DNA of 64,000 bases from Talinum fruticosum. Taxonomy: Eukaryota; Streptophyta; Magnoliopsida; Caryophyllales; Talinaceae. Positions 10,329 through 21,837 of the stretch are shown here, one piece after another. Each line of letters begins with the position of its first letter. The stretch's first letter is position 1. The notes under the pieces were generated by a model. It did no database searches and was not told the DNA's origin. It saw nothing but the letters and a program-made list of their open reading frames with translations. Both the position numbers and the translations under genes were made by a program. The stretch is taken from the NCBI GenBank assembly GCA_021018815.1, contig JAITYX010000140.1, forward strand, positions 194,501 to 258,500, written 5' to 3'.

Positions 10329-12600
10329 TTATGCATTGATCATACCAAGCTCATTCCTAATAAAGCAAAACTGATCCTCACTAAGTGGCTTAGTAAAGAT
10401 ATCAGCTAACTGAAATTTGGTAGGAATGAATTCAAGTTCAATATCACCTTTCTCATAATGGTCTCTTAGAAAATGATACATGACCTCAATGTGTTTTGTC
10501 TTTAAGTGCTTGAACCGGGTTCTTGGTGATGCTGATTGCACTTTGATTGTCACACTTGATTGGAATTGATTTGAATAAAAGTCCAAGGTCTCTCAAGTGT
10601 TGCTTGATCCATAAAATCTAAGCACAACATGCTCCAGCTGCAATATACTCAGCTTCAGCAGTTGATAGAGCTACTGAGTTTTGTTTCTTTGAGTGCCAAG
10701 ATATCGGGGATTGACCCGAAACCGGCGGGCTCTCGAGGTGCTCTTTCTATCAACTTTGTACCCAGCATAGTCAACATTTGAGTATTAAGTGGGAGTCGGT
10801 TCTAAGTCTCTTAAGTACCATAGACCTAGATTCTAAGTCCCTGCAAGATATCTGAATATTCTCTTTACTCGCAGTGAGATGTGATTCTTTTGGATTAGCT
10901 TGAAATCTTGCACACGGACATACACTAAACATTATGTTTGGCCTACTGGAAGTAAGATATAGCAAAGATCCAATCATACCTTGATAGAGTTTTTGATCTA
11001 CTGCTTTACCTTTCTCGTCCGAGTCCAGTTTTATGCTCGCTACTCATAGGTGTTGCTTGCATGTTTTGAGTCTTGAAGTTTGTACTTCTTCGGTAGCTCC
11101 TTGGTATACTTTGATTGGTGGACATAGATGCCATCTTTGTCATGCTTGATTTGTAAACCAAGGAAGAAATTGAGTTCTCCCATCATACTCATTTGAAATT
11201 CCTGTCTCATTTTGAGTCAGGTTATTCGAGTCACTTCGTTCGAGTGACTTTGACTTGATTCTTGATGAGCTCATTTTCACCAAGATCATCATCTCTGCTG
11301 AGCTTCAGTGTCCGAGAATGTTGACTCACTTGGTTTTTCCTGTTCAATCTCATCAAAAACAACATGGATGCTTTCTTCCACTTTGTTAGTTCTTTTATTA
11401 AAAATACGATATGCTTTGCTACGAGATGAATAACCAAGAAAAATACCTTCATCTAACCGAGCATCAAACTTGGTCAGGTGATCCTTACCATTGTTGTGAA
11501 CAAAACACTTACACCCAAAGGGTTTGAAATATGAAATATTGGGTTTCTTCCCTTTGTAGAGCTCGTATGCGAGTTTTCTTTAGGATGGGTCCGATGAGGC
11601 ATCTGTTTAATGTGTAGTTTGTTGTGTCGACTGCCTCAGCCCAGAAATAGTAGGGTAGATCATGTTCAATCATCATTGTCCTTCCTATTTCTTCAAGAGT
11701 TCGATTCTTTCTCTCCACTACTCCATTTTGTTGAGGAGTTCTTGGTGCTTGAGAAGTTGTGGGAGATGCCATTCTTATCACAAAACTCTGCAAATTTTGA
11801 GTAGTCGAACTCCCTTCCATGGTCGGTTCGAATATCTCGGATCCGAGTATGAGACTCAACTTGGATTTTCCTGTAGAGCTTGCTGAACTCTTTGAATGCT
11901 TCATTTTTGTGCTTAAGAAAACAAACCCAGGTAAATCGTGAGTAGTCATCAATAATCACAAGCACATATGATTTACCTCCGAGACTCTTGATAGGGATTT
12001 CACCACATAAATCCATATGCAACAATTCAAGCACTTTGGATGCGGAAACAGGTTTTAGAGGTTTGAAAGATGATTTGACCTGTTTCCCTTTTGTGCATGT
12101 TTCACAGATTTTATCTTTCTTAAATGTACAGTTAGGCAATCCTCTAACTAAACCATGATAAGGAAGCTTCTTCATAGTATGCATGTTAATATGCCCTAAT
12201 CTACGATGCCATGTCCATGAATCATCATGTAGAGATGCTTTTAAGCAAGATAAATTCTTACTTGGGTCGAAAGAGGAATAGTGTAGGTGTTACCTGATCT
12301 CTTACCCGAGAGCTTGGTCTCCTTGGTAGTATCATCAAAAATATAATAGTTGGTCCGAGTGAATCTTACCTCTTGACCTTTGTCACACGATTGAGAGATG
12401 CTAAGTAGATTGTACTTTAATCCCTTGACATGATATACTAGGCTAACCAGATAGTTTCGTTTTCCAATCTTGCCTATCCCAATTATCTTGCCCTTGCTGT
12501 TATCTCCAAATGTGACTTTGCCTCCCTTGTACTCTTCTAACTAAGAAAAGAGTCTTGGATTTCCTGACATGTGACGTGAGCATCCATTGTCCAGGTACTA
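10329..12600 (-). pseudogene. Sirevirus pol: protease, integrase, RT remnant and RNase H
   Basis: In sense order: a protease site LDNGCSRHM near 12570-12594 (the usual DSGCS has Asn for Ser); GAG-pre-integrase and integrase at 12184-11509, with CETCTKGKQ, LLHMDLCGEI, VLVIIDDYSRFTWV and IRTDHGREF giving the catalytic Asp residues; linker 11452-11231. The next recognisable sequence (about 11200) is MRQEFQMSMMGELNFFLGLQI, the end of the RT domain, so the main RT block including YVDD is missing. RNase H follows: MIGSLLYLTSSRPNIMF (10977-10920), then HIEVMYHFLRDHYEKGD and LADIFTKPLSEDQF to the end at 10329. There are many frameshifts. The enzyme could not support transposition. Confidence 0.88.
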
Positions 12601-14453
12601 ATGCCCTTTTGTTCTTTTCGAGCCACCTGCAAGTCGAAACCAAACTAACCTTTCTCACTTCCTCTAACGAACCCAGTAACTCCCTTTATCGTGGTCCTTT
12701 TCTGAGGAAGAAGACTCTTGAGAACCCAGATTTGAATAACTTTGGGTTTGGTCCGATTCTGAGTCTTTCTTTTAGAAAACTGAGTCTGTGTCTCTTTCTT
12801 TTGAAACTCTTTTCTTTTATAAACAGGAGGAGAAGGTTTTCTCCTGTAAGCTGGTCTGGGCTCAGTCCTCTTTTCATTATTATGAATGGGACCGTGCTCA
12901 GCCTTCCTGAACTTTACAGTTCTGGAATCCTTTTGAAAAGCTCTAAGTAGGAATTAGATTCCTCCTCTTTGTTAAAACCAAGTGCTTCTTTTCCGAAGGA
13001 GACACATTGAGACCCTAAGAGCATATCAAGGTTTTTCTGACCATGAGTAAATTTTAAAATAAGCTCTTGAGACTTATTGAGCTCTTACTTCAGATGCTCA
13101 TTTTCTCTTCTGAGTGACTCAAACTCAGTCTCATTGGATTGAGCACTAGTCTTGAGTTCTCGTAGAGTAAGTCTCGGTTTTCTAATTCATTTTTCAAAGA
13201 GATGCTCTCGAAGTAACGAGACTCAAGTTGTTCTTTAAACTAAGAAGAATCAGAATTGGACTTTTCTTCCAAAGTATAAATATATTTGGCTAAATCAACT
13301 TTGGAAAACTTGAGGAAGTATTCAATTACCTCCTGAGGATTTGTTTCCTCACTGTCCGAGTGATCTAAGTCCGACTCGATTCAACTTCGAGTCTAAGAGT
13401 GCCATCGGACACTTTGAATCATCTGAGTCCTCATCATCTTTTGATGAGTCTTCATCACTCCATGTGGCCATCATAGCCTTTTTCTTCTTTCTATCCCTCT
13501 TTCTCCTGGGACAGTCTTTGACTATGTGTTCCTTCCTGCCACATTCAAAACAATTGGAGTTCTTAGTTAAACATAACTTTGAAGGGGAAGAATGTTTATC
13601 TTTTCTATCCTTCTTGTCTTTCTTGTAGAACTCTTCTCTTGGCTTCTTATCCCATCTCTTGTGCTTCATCATTTTTTTAAAGCCTCAGGCGATAAGTGCC
13701 ATGGGATCCTCTTCGAGTCGGAGGAACTCAGATTTGCTTCTCTGTTTTCGAGGCCTTCAGTGCGATGTTCTTTTTAGTGCTGACCTCTGCATCCTCCTCT
13801 TCCATGTGGATCTCATGAGTGAGTAGCTTCCCAATGAGTTCGTCCGGCTTAAGTAAGGACAGGTTATGAGCCTCTTCGATGGATGTCACCTTAGGACCCC
13901 ATCTTCTCTTGGGTAGACTTCGAGTATCTTTCTGCACATTTCCTTGTGGGAAATCTTTCTACCTAGAGATTTGAGATTGTTAGTAATCTCGGTGAAGCGG
14001 ATGAACATCCGAGTGATGTTCTCTTTTGGCTCCATCTTGAACAACTCGTACTTGTGAAGATATTGGCTTATCTTCGCTTGTTTGACCTGGCTTGTGCCTT
14101 CATAAGTGTTGACAAGCGTGTCCCACACTTCTTTGGCTGTATCACAGGCTAACACTCGGTAATATTCTTCCGAGCTGATGGCGCACATTAAGATGTTCAT
14201 CGCCTTGAAGTTCTTTCTGAACTTTTCTGCTTCTTCAGTGGTGTACTCGACCTTTGCTTTGGGTACGAGTCTTGTTTCTTCCATCTTCATTGGAATGTAG
14301 TTCCTTACTTGTATGATGTTCCGGACATCTTTATCGTGATCCAGCAGAAAACATTCCATGAGCGTCTTCCGAGTGCACGAAGTTAGATCCTTTGAACTTT
14401 GGTGGTCTGCTGGAAGATATTCCTTCATCGAACTCTCCACTGTTACGAGCCAT
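12601..14453 (-). pseudogene. Sirevirus gag with CCHC zinc knuckle, and gag-pol junction
   Basis: The start is the ATG at 14453 (MARNSGEFDEG), 47 bases after the PBS. Capsid-type motifs AKVEYTTEEAEKFRKNFKAM, AKEVWDTLVNTYEGTSQVKQ and MFIRFTEITNNLKSLGRKIS span about 14240-13950, matching the UBN2/retrotran gag family. The zinc knuckle CFECGRKEHIVKDC is at about 13510-13550, followed by a Lys/Arg-rich run and MATWSDEDSS. The region 13340-12601 toward protease is coiled-coil-like but broken. A frameshift occurs right after the first 40 residues. Gag would form the virus-like particle; this copy is dead. Confidence 0.85.
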
Positions 14454-14499
14454 CTGATCTTTAAACCTTTGGATGGTTAAATCCTTTTTGAAAGGCTAG

Positions 14500-14511
14500 G
14501 CTTTGATACCA
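14500..14511 (-). other. Primer binding site (initiator Met tRNA)
   Basis: TGGTATCAAAGC on the minus strand, two bases inside the 5' LTR. It matches the initiator methionine tRNA 3' end used by most plant copia elements, with one change from TGGTATCAGAGC. Confidence 0.85.
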
Positions 14512-14513
14512 AT

Positions 14514-16030
14514 TGAAGGTTTGCTATTCGAGAGACTAAGTCACCTTAGAAGGGGTGAATAGGGTGATGGAAGATTTTAAATAAATAATGGAAGATTAAG
14601 ATCTAAAATTGGCTTTGACGCAATCTGAGTCTAAATTGGACTCGAAAAATATTAACTCGTAAATTACGTGGAAACCCTCATGGGGCGAAAACCATGGGCA
14701 ATGCTAATCCAAACACTAAGTCAAATCCACTATTTTAAATCCACAAAATATAGTAGAAAGTCTCAACCAGAATTGCTCCCTTATACAATTCCTTACTAGA
14801 TTTTCCTAAACTCGAAGTTCCCATATCCGATCTAGTACTTCCTAACCGAGGTAACCTTTACGAGTTAGGGACAACCGAGCTGAGTTAATCCTTACACCTC
14901 GGTCAAGGGACCTTACTCGGAAAGTAAGAATAATTGTTTGTGACTAAATACAAGACCTTACAACTTAGAAAGATGTTAAGTACAAAGTTAGAGTTGTAGA
15001 TAGAAGATTAAATGAGAATTATATAGAGAGAGATAATTTCAGTAATAGTTTCAACAATCTTCTCATCTTGTGAACTGGCTTCTATTTATAGATGACCAGG
15101 CAGATTAGCCGTTGTGACTATCTTCTGATTAGAGGTCCTTTGTAATCGTTACAATGGCTTTTCCGAGTGACTCGGAAAAGTGTCCGTTGAGGTGTGAACG
15201 TTGGGTAACGACTCTTAACTTCTTTGGGTGTCACAATCCACTCGGTGATGTCCGAAAGGTAGGGTGGAAACCACCGTTGAGCTTAGTGTCGAAGATTTCC
15301 AGCTTTGGAAACAGACAACCCCGACAGTCTCTAGGCCTTGGTCGAAGTAGAAAAAGCCTTGTTTGCTCGGTGATTTGACATCTTGAAGCCGGTTGCTTTT
15401 GTAACTCAAAAGTAGGATAACCTCGTTTGAATAACCTACAAAAGTAAATCAATTTGGTTCTCAAAGTATAAAATACTTTGGTCCATGATTAGACACGAGA
15501 TGATAATTTTAATTAAGATAATTAAGTGCATAATTATCTCGAGTCCCGAAAGAGTGGAATTTTTGAGTCTAATATCCATTATACTCAAATTCCATCGGAG
15601 TCGATCTAGAAGTAAAACAAGTCCGATATAGAATATCGGAGTAAAGGAACTTGAACTAGACAAGCATAGTTCAAACGAAACATGCTGACTTTGAATTAAC
15701 ACTCGTTATTCAATTAAACTTTGATTACAAAAACAGAGCTGAGTTTATGCACGTTAGAGAAAATGTTTGAACATGCGATATGTCCGAGTGTTGTATGAGT
15801 GACTCAAAACTGTGTGTGAAATGAGAGGCAAGAGCATACTTTCGAGTCGGTCGAGTCAAGTGAAAACATATGCAATAGTATCCGTAACACTCGGAAAAGA
15901 TTCTAAATCACTCGTAAAAGTTTCTAAAGCACTTAGAATGACTTGTAATCAAAACTTACAAGAGATGAAGTCTGTGCTTAATTCCTTGATGGTACTCAAA
16001 CATGATATAACTGCAAAGTCTAAGTCTTCA
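14514..16030 (-). repeat. 5' LTR of the Sirevirus-like element
   Basis: About 1517 bases, matching 5972-7506 end to end with TG...CA termini and followed by the TTGTT duplication. It carries TATAAATA (minus, 15083-15090) and a TTTTCCGAGTGACTCGGAAA palindrome near 15160-15179. Confidence 0.9.
15083..15090 (-). promoter_or_regulatory. TATA box of the 5' LTR
   Basis: TATAAATA on the minus strand about 940 bases into the LTR. Transcription toward gag would start near 15050-15060. Confidence 0.6.
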
Positions 16031-16035
16031 TTGTT
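16031..16035. repeat. Target-site duplication TTGTT, right copy
   Basis: Partner of 5967-5971. Confidence 0.85.
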
Positions 16036-16135
16036 TATCGAGAAATGCCGGCGATTTGTCCTCAAAGTCAAATACTTCCTCCTCGTCTTCTATTAGTCTC
16101 GGTTTGCTTAGGTCATTCTCTATTATCAAGTCCAT
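16036..16135 (-). pseudogene. LINE-1 ORF1, N-terminal segment
   Basis: The ATG at 16135 opens MDLIIENDLSKPRLI, followed by an acidic EDEEEVFDFEDKSPAF stretch typical of plant LINE ORF1 N-termini. The frame runs into the copia duplication and continues on the far side at 5966. Confidence 0.85.
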
Positions 16136-16375
16136 ATTTTGTAAAAAAAAAAAACCCTAAGATACTTGGGGAGCATGACAACCAGAGTTCATACGAAGGA
16201 GCAAGCACTAGGGCGAAAGCACTCACCAGGAAAAGCAAGAGTGAGAGGCGCCTACACGGAGGCGAGATAGTCGATCAACGAAATCCGTACAAGAGGGAAG
16301 AAGCTCCGCACATCAATGGTGACTCCGTGGTACAGGGTTCCGCTAGGGTTTACAACGAAGGAGATAATTCTTAAT
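16136..16375 (-). other. LINE-1 5' untranslated leader
   Basis: On minus this reads as a leader with AAACCCTAGC near its start and a CT-rich middle, ending in a poly-T run (TTAGGGTTTTTTTTTTTTAC) just before the ORF1 ATG. The exact 5' end is not visible; about 16375 is an estimate. Confidence 0.5.
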
Positions 16376-16497
16376 TTTTGACAAATGCATGTTTATAGTA
16401 AACTTATGTATCAGTCCTACAACTTATAATTTTAACAATTATCAAGATAATTAGAACATATCAATTATATTTAAAACGAAAAACTTTTGTACTTGAT

Positions 16498-16910
16498 TTT
16501 TTTAATAGAAAGGAAAAATTCATTAATAAAAAGTCATACGGCATCTACAAAGATAATTTTCTAACAAAAATGAATCTAAAATATCTAAACAAATCTCTAT
16601 TTCGACAAAAGTAATGGTAAATATTCTTTCGTTCAATTTGTCTTTTCCGAACATTGGCGAGTTATTGAATAAATTTATAGAATAGATCTCTCTGTGATAT
16701 AATAGATCCAACCTAAAGAAAACATCACTTTGATCGAGCCATATGAAATTCTATTGTTGAATCATTCCCAACCAAAATCAATGAAACTAATTGATAAAAA
16801 TATCAAAAATATACCCTTCAATCGTATCAACAACCCTAAAAAAACTTGCATGTATTGGCAAGAGAAATAACTCGAGAAATAAAACTCTCTCTAGAAGGAG
16901 AGAAACCCTA
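16498..16910 (-). mobile_element. LINE 3'-end remnant
   Basis: On minus the sequence ends with ATTAATGAATTTTTCCTTTC then an A-rich run, the usual 3' end of plant L1 elements. Upstream is a short broken frame (LLYHREIYSINLFNN to LCRCRMTFY). It stops exactly where the large LTR begins at 16911, so its remaining part was separated or lost by that insertion. Confidence 0.4.
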
Positions 16911-18903
16911 TATAATATCTAAAAATTTGAGGAGTTAGTTTAATAATAATTAAATATCAAAAAGTTAAGATAAATTTGAAATTATTAAATTAGTTGAATT
17001 ATGATTTTCCGAGTCGAAATTAAAACCCAAGAAAATGAAACATGAACATGAATTACTAAATGGGCCTAATGAAATTAATTGAACCCAATTTACTTGAAAA
17101 CCCAAAACATAAAATGAAAATAAAAATGAAATACAAAAAATAGAACACAAAAAAAAAGAAAACAAAAGGGAGTGATGGCTAGCATTTAGGGGATGTGCTG
17201 GCAAAGAGATAAGAAAGATGAGTTGGGATCCAATAGAATTTGAGTAGCAAAATAATTAGGTGGAACAAGGAGGGAGGTGAGAAAGAGTTAAAAGAGAGAG
17301 GAAGAGAGGAAGAGAGCTTGAGAGCCCGAGAGAACCCGAGAGGAAACAGATCGGAGAGAAACAAGAGCGGGAAATTAAGAATTAGAAACGAAAAGGAAGA
17401 AGAATGAGGGCAAACGAGACAAGCAGAGAAGAGGAAGAAGAGCGAGAGATTGGGGAACCTAACCCAGAAAAAAAAAAAAAAAAAAGAGAACTAGAAGAAG
17501 GGAAACTGGAGTAGAGAGGAATGGGAACGAGAGACACCGAGAAAAAGGAGAGATAGAACAGAGCAAAGAGAACAGAGGGAGGCAGCGAGTGATTGAGTGA
17601 AAGGAAGCAGAGAGAGAGACCAAGAATAGGAAAAAGAAAGGGGAAATCGAAAGGAAGAAGAAAGAGAAGCAAAAACGTCCAATTCGAAATCCTTCAAACC
17701 CAAATTCTTAGAACCCTAAGAATCCAATGTGAGTAATTCGAATTCATACTCTAAATGTGAAAATGATTAGGTGGATTGAACTTGAAATTGAAGCATGAAA
17801 TTGGAAACCCTAGGTTTAATTGAAGAATTTAGATGCCTTATTCACTAAATTAGTAATTTGCGAATTGGGAAGCATGTTGTGATTTATCCGATGCTTGATT
17901 CATGAATTTACTGAATATGTGAGTGTTATTAAACATGATTATTGAGCTATATGTTTGAAAATTCCATGAATTCAGCTTGAATAGAGTTGGAGGAAAAATC
18001 AGAAAAATTAAATAAATGACAAAGTGCAAATTTTTATGTATTTACGCCTGTTGTCCGAATTGTTGTGACTTCATGAGCAGCCCAAAAGTCCTTAAATTTT
18101 TACTGTAACTTCATAATAATTTATGATATTCTATAAATTTTGGTATATTTTGGATGAGTATCTTGGGAGTTATGAAATTTTTAGTGAAATTGTCCTGTTT
18201 TGGCGAAATTGGGATTAGTTGAGTAATCTAGTCGAAATTGAAGTTTAAGAAGGTACTTTGATAGTTTAAGAAATATGTGATGGTTAAGAAATATTGTGGA
18301 ACCATAAATCACCAATGCGCAATAATATGCAATCATGAAACAATAAGTTCGTTAATTAGAAATCCTAATTGATATGTTTATACTATAATGTGTTTATCTT
18401 GAAATATACCGATTATAAAGGATAGAAATATGTTTATACATGTTATGTTAAGTTGAAGCATGTTTACATGAATTATTAATTGTGAAGTTGTTCTTCACGA
18501 AGTGATCAAACATGATTTATGTGGATTAAGTGTATCTTGTCGATGAATGTAAATAATAAGAACATAAGAAGAAACTAAGAAACATAAACGGATAAAGAAA
18601 GGAAAAAGGATTGTATTATTGATCTAAAAACCCCACGAATTAAAGAACCTCTCGAAGTTATGGCTATAGAAGTGTCTGTCAAACGAAGCCACGAATTGAA
18701 TTGCTTCCACGAATTATTGACAATATGCATCTTTCGAGTTTGAGGCCACGAATTGTTTTACCTCCAAGAATTGAGCCCACGAATTAGTTTGACTCTAAGA
18801 ATTAAAGAATTGGATCTCTAGAGCAAGACATGAATCTTCTTTCCACTCAAATGAATATGACTTGAACCAAGAATTATCATATGAAGAAATAAATGATTAT
18901 GCA
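16911..18903 (+). repeat. Large LTR, family A, copy 2 (3' truncated)
   Basis: It aligns over its length with the complete LTR at 49527-52402: the decayed start (TATAATATCT against TGTGAGATCC), GGGCC-rich segment, GA-rich leader (17230-17690), AATGTGAGTA splice-donor-like site near 17730, the TTAGGTGGATTGAA block, and the CCACGAATT motif array (18630-18790). It breaks off at 18903 where a CACTA-type terminus begins; the remaining ~800 bases were not found in the window. No internal element domains adjoin it. Confidence 0.75.
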
Positions 18904-19045
18904 TCACTACTATGATGATGGTTTTTCAAAAGAAACGTCATCATAGAGTGACCTATGACTACGGTACTTTGTCCGAACAGATCGTCATAGGTCTGAATCC
19001 AAACCTTTTCCTATGGTTCTTCCTTAAGAACCATAGTAATAGGTC
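18904..19045 (+). mobile_element. CACTA-type terminus (single end)
   Basis: It starts CACTACTATGATGATGG and is followed by alternating short motifs in both orientations (ACCTATGAC, GTCATAGGT, CTATGGTTC, AAGAACCATAG), the architecture of a CACTA subterminal region. I could not find the opposite end in the window, so the element is truncated or rearranged. Confidence 0.5.
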
Positions 19046-21029
19046 TATTTTTTTAATAATTTTTCTTGTGTTTGCTTGCGTTTTGTATAGTACAAATCAT
19101 ATACAACCACAATCCAATACAGTCTTGACCAGAATATATATACAAAACAAGCATATTCATCACATTTGTATATGATACATATAAAAGATAGTGTAAAAAT
19201 ATATATACATAAGTAAATATATATACCTATGTACATATATACCTATAACTGTATTACTATTAAAATAACAAACTTAACCAATCAAATAATGAAGAATAAG
19301 TGTAAATATATACCTATGTCTTTATACGGTTATATACAAACTCTACCCAACTTTGTTTTAAGTTGTTGAGCACTTCCTCTATATAGGGAGTGGGTGGGTT
19401 CTTTCCCGGAAATATTGTAACCAATGTTGTAAAAGACATTAATTAGGTCAAATGCAAGTGTTAACCAAGTTGAAAAAGAACATTAAAAAATTAATTTTTT
19501 CATAATCAATTACAAGTGCAAGTGCAAGTGCAAGTATACCTCTTTGGGATTAAAATTATTTAAATCAAGTTCGGTCACAATCTCTTTCATGCACTCGCAA
19601 AATATAGAAGTCGCACTCCACGTTCCCCGATTGTTTATGACATTATAATAATAAAATAAATTCCCAACACATAGAGAATTAATTAGTACTCTATGTAGTT
19701 GACAAGTAATATGAAATGAAAAACAATTAAAGTAGACTCTAAGAGAACCTCACTTTTATGGGGACAATTATTGGCTTTGGTTTTGCCTTTGATTTATGCC
19801 TCTAGAAAAAGTGGGTGTGTATCTACCCAAGTTACACTCATGCTTTCTCAATGATTCTAACCCAATTATCTTTGATAAGATATATATTTAGTTACATTTT
19901 TTTCCCCTTTACATGTGTTACTTTATTTACCATCCTAACCCACCAAGCATCAATTATTATATCGAATCAGAATATTCTAATATATTAACTTTCACAACAT
20001 TTAGCACTCCCTTTTTTAAAACAAATTATTGAACGCGACTTTCATACCTCAAAATCATAATCTCGTTTTCTGTCTCAAGTTCACTATTAATTTCCACAAA
20101 ATTGGTCTGCACAATCCCATTTTTATTATAACATAACCACCTATTCTCTTACAACAAATTCAAATATAACTTAACTATATCAACTTTGATAAATATCTCA
20201 ATCACTATAATATGCTCTAACATAAGTATCAATACTTAAACCAAATAATCCTCTTACCCTTGTAAAATCCTTCATTTATTTCATGTAATTCAAATAATGA
20301 GTATCCTTATCAAAGATCATGATATTATAGTGACATTTAAGATACAAATGTTTCTCAATATACCACAAAAGAGTTACTCTGCCCATATAATCAGTTGTAA
20401 TGTATTTTTTTTTTTTTTTGGCTGAATCAGTTGTAATGTACTTAATATTCAATAACTTTCATTGTCCTCCAATATAATCCATGTCATGCCTGTTTACATA
20501 ATTACCAATGTAACGATTAACTTTTGTCTCTCTACACAACATCTCTTATGTATTCACCAAGACATAAACATATATCCTATTAATATTTTACGTAAAGGGT
20601 TATATTCGATATCTACACACAATAAATGCTATGTATTTATGTACATGTATTTTTTAACAGTCAAATAGTAGAAGTTGATGTAATAATTACTAATAACGAT
20701 CACTAACATTATAGGTGTCCCACATATAATTGGTTATAAATTTTGAGTGCCGTAATATTAAATTTGTCACTAAAAGGATGCATTTAAAATGTGTCTAACA
20801 ATAATTATTATTTGTATCTATAGCAAATAATATTGATATCTCTAGGATTATACTCGGAAATTTGAGAATTACCACAATATGTGACCTAGGATATCTAGGT
20901 GTAACAAAGGAAGCAATGAGGTAATGAACTTATCGTCCTATTTCCTCATATCACTTAATGACATTGACCTACACTTATAGGATCCTAGAGTTCACAATGA
21001 CTCTAAACCTTAGCTTTAACACCACAGCT
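19046..21029. other. AT-rich spacer without recognisable genes
   Basis: There are no coding frames longer than about 90 codons and none with family motifs. The left part may be interior of the truncated CACTA element. TATAT-rich low-complexity sequence occurs near 19190-19250, and a small retroposed insertion at 20389-20440. Confidence 0.5.
20389..20440 (-). repeat. Tiny poly-A retroposition scar flanked by 16-bp direct repeats
   Basis: AATCAGTTGTAATGTA occurs at 20389-20404 and again at 20425-20440. Between them lie 15 T and GGCTG. On minus this is CAGCC plus poly-A bounded by a target duplication, the expected product of a LINE-driven insertion truncated almost to its tail. Confidence 0.65.
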
Positions 21030-21750
21030 TATAACGCCCCCAAAATCTCATAATCACTAGTTTAGTTTTAACGACTAATTAATTAGTAATTAGCATAGCG
21101 GAAATGAATATTAAAAGCGTTATCTGTCGCTCTATACAAAGAGTAAAATAACTCCCTTAAAATAAATAATATGGGCAGGACTCCACCAAGTCACTTACGA
21201 AAATAAAAAACATCTTCGACGCCAAACTTTCACAATATCAACTCAAGTTTAACATTACCATCATGATTACAACTTATTTAATCAGAAAATATATGACTTT
21301 TAAACATCACATCCCTTACTACCATTGTGAGCTTTTAAGTTAAATTGACCAAAATAAATATATCTACTGCTTTCTTCCATGAACATTAGAATTACCTAAA
21401 ACAAAACGTACAAAATATTTCAAAATTGTGAGCCGAAGCTTAGTACATTTATCCTTGCACTCGCAAATGAATATTATGTAAAGTAATTCATAAGCATGTG
21501 CATTTTAGTTCATTTATAAATCAAATAGGAAAAATATAGTAACACATTCATTTATTATCCGAGTGGCTCCTTACGATAATAAGTGTCCCTAAGTATACGC
21601 TCACCCGGATCGATCAGGAAGTGTGATTGATAATAGCCAAATATATGATATGATATGATCATGATATAACATGATTGATATGGGGTGTGCCACATAATTA
21701 GGTGACAAATAATATTTGAAATGATTCATTTTTAATTATACAAACCATTT

Positions 21751-21837
<87 letters not shown>

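Larger units (their letters stand above)
5972..16030 (-). mobile_element. Sirevirus-like Ty1-copia LTR retrotransposon, full length but decayed (about 10.06 kb)
   Basis: Both LTRs begin TGAAGG and end TCTTCA on the plus strand and are flanked by TTGTT duplications. The sense strand is minus: 5' LTR 16030-14514, PBS 14511-14500, gag 14453-13341, protease-integrase-RT remnant-RNase H 12600-10329, an extra ORF 9654-8276, PPT near 7511-7519, and 3' LTR 7506-5972. The extra ORF between pol and the 3' LTR, the length and the gag with a CCHC followed by a Lys-rich/MATWSD tail are Sirevirus features (family knowledge). RT lacks its catalytic core. The LTRs differ at roughly one base in nine in their first 240 bases by eye, mostly transitions, so the insertion is old. 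Confidence 0.9.
2651..16375 (-). mobile_element. LINE-1: L1-type non-LTR retrotransposon, split by a copia insertion
   Basis: On the minus strand, a 5' leader (16375-16136), ORF1 (16135-16036, continued 5966-5028) and ORF2 (5022-2651) follow in L1 order. The copia element at 5972-16030 sits inside ORF1. With the copia and one copy of its TTGTT duplication removed, the ORF1 reading frame continues through LDK and QIALCLSS without a gap. The 3' end is cut off by the hAT element at 2650. The element is therefore older than both insertions. Confidence 0.88.

Noticed and set aside
12555..12950. Plus-strand frame of 131 codons
   Set aside because: Antisense shadow of the Sirevirus gag-pol junction.
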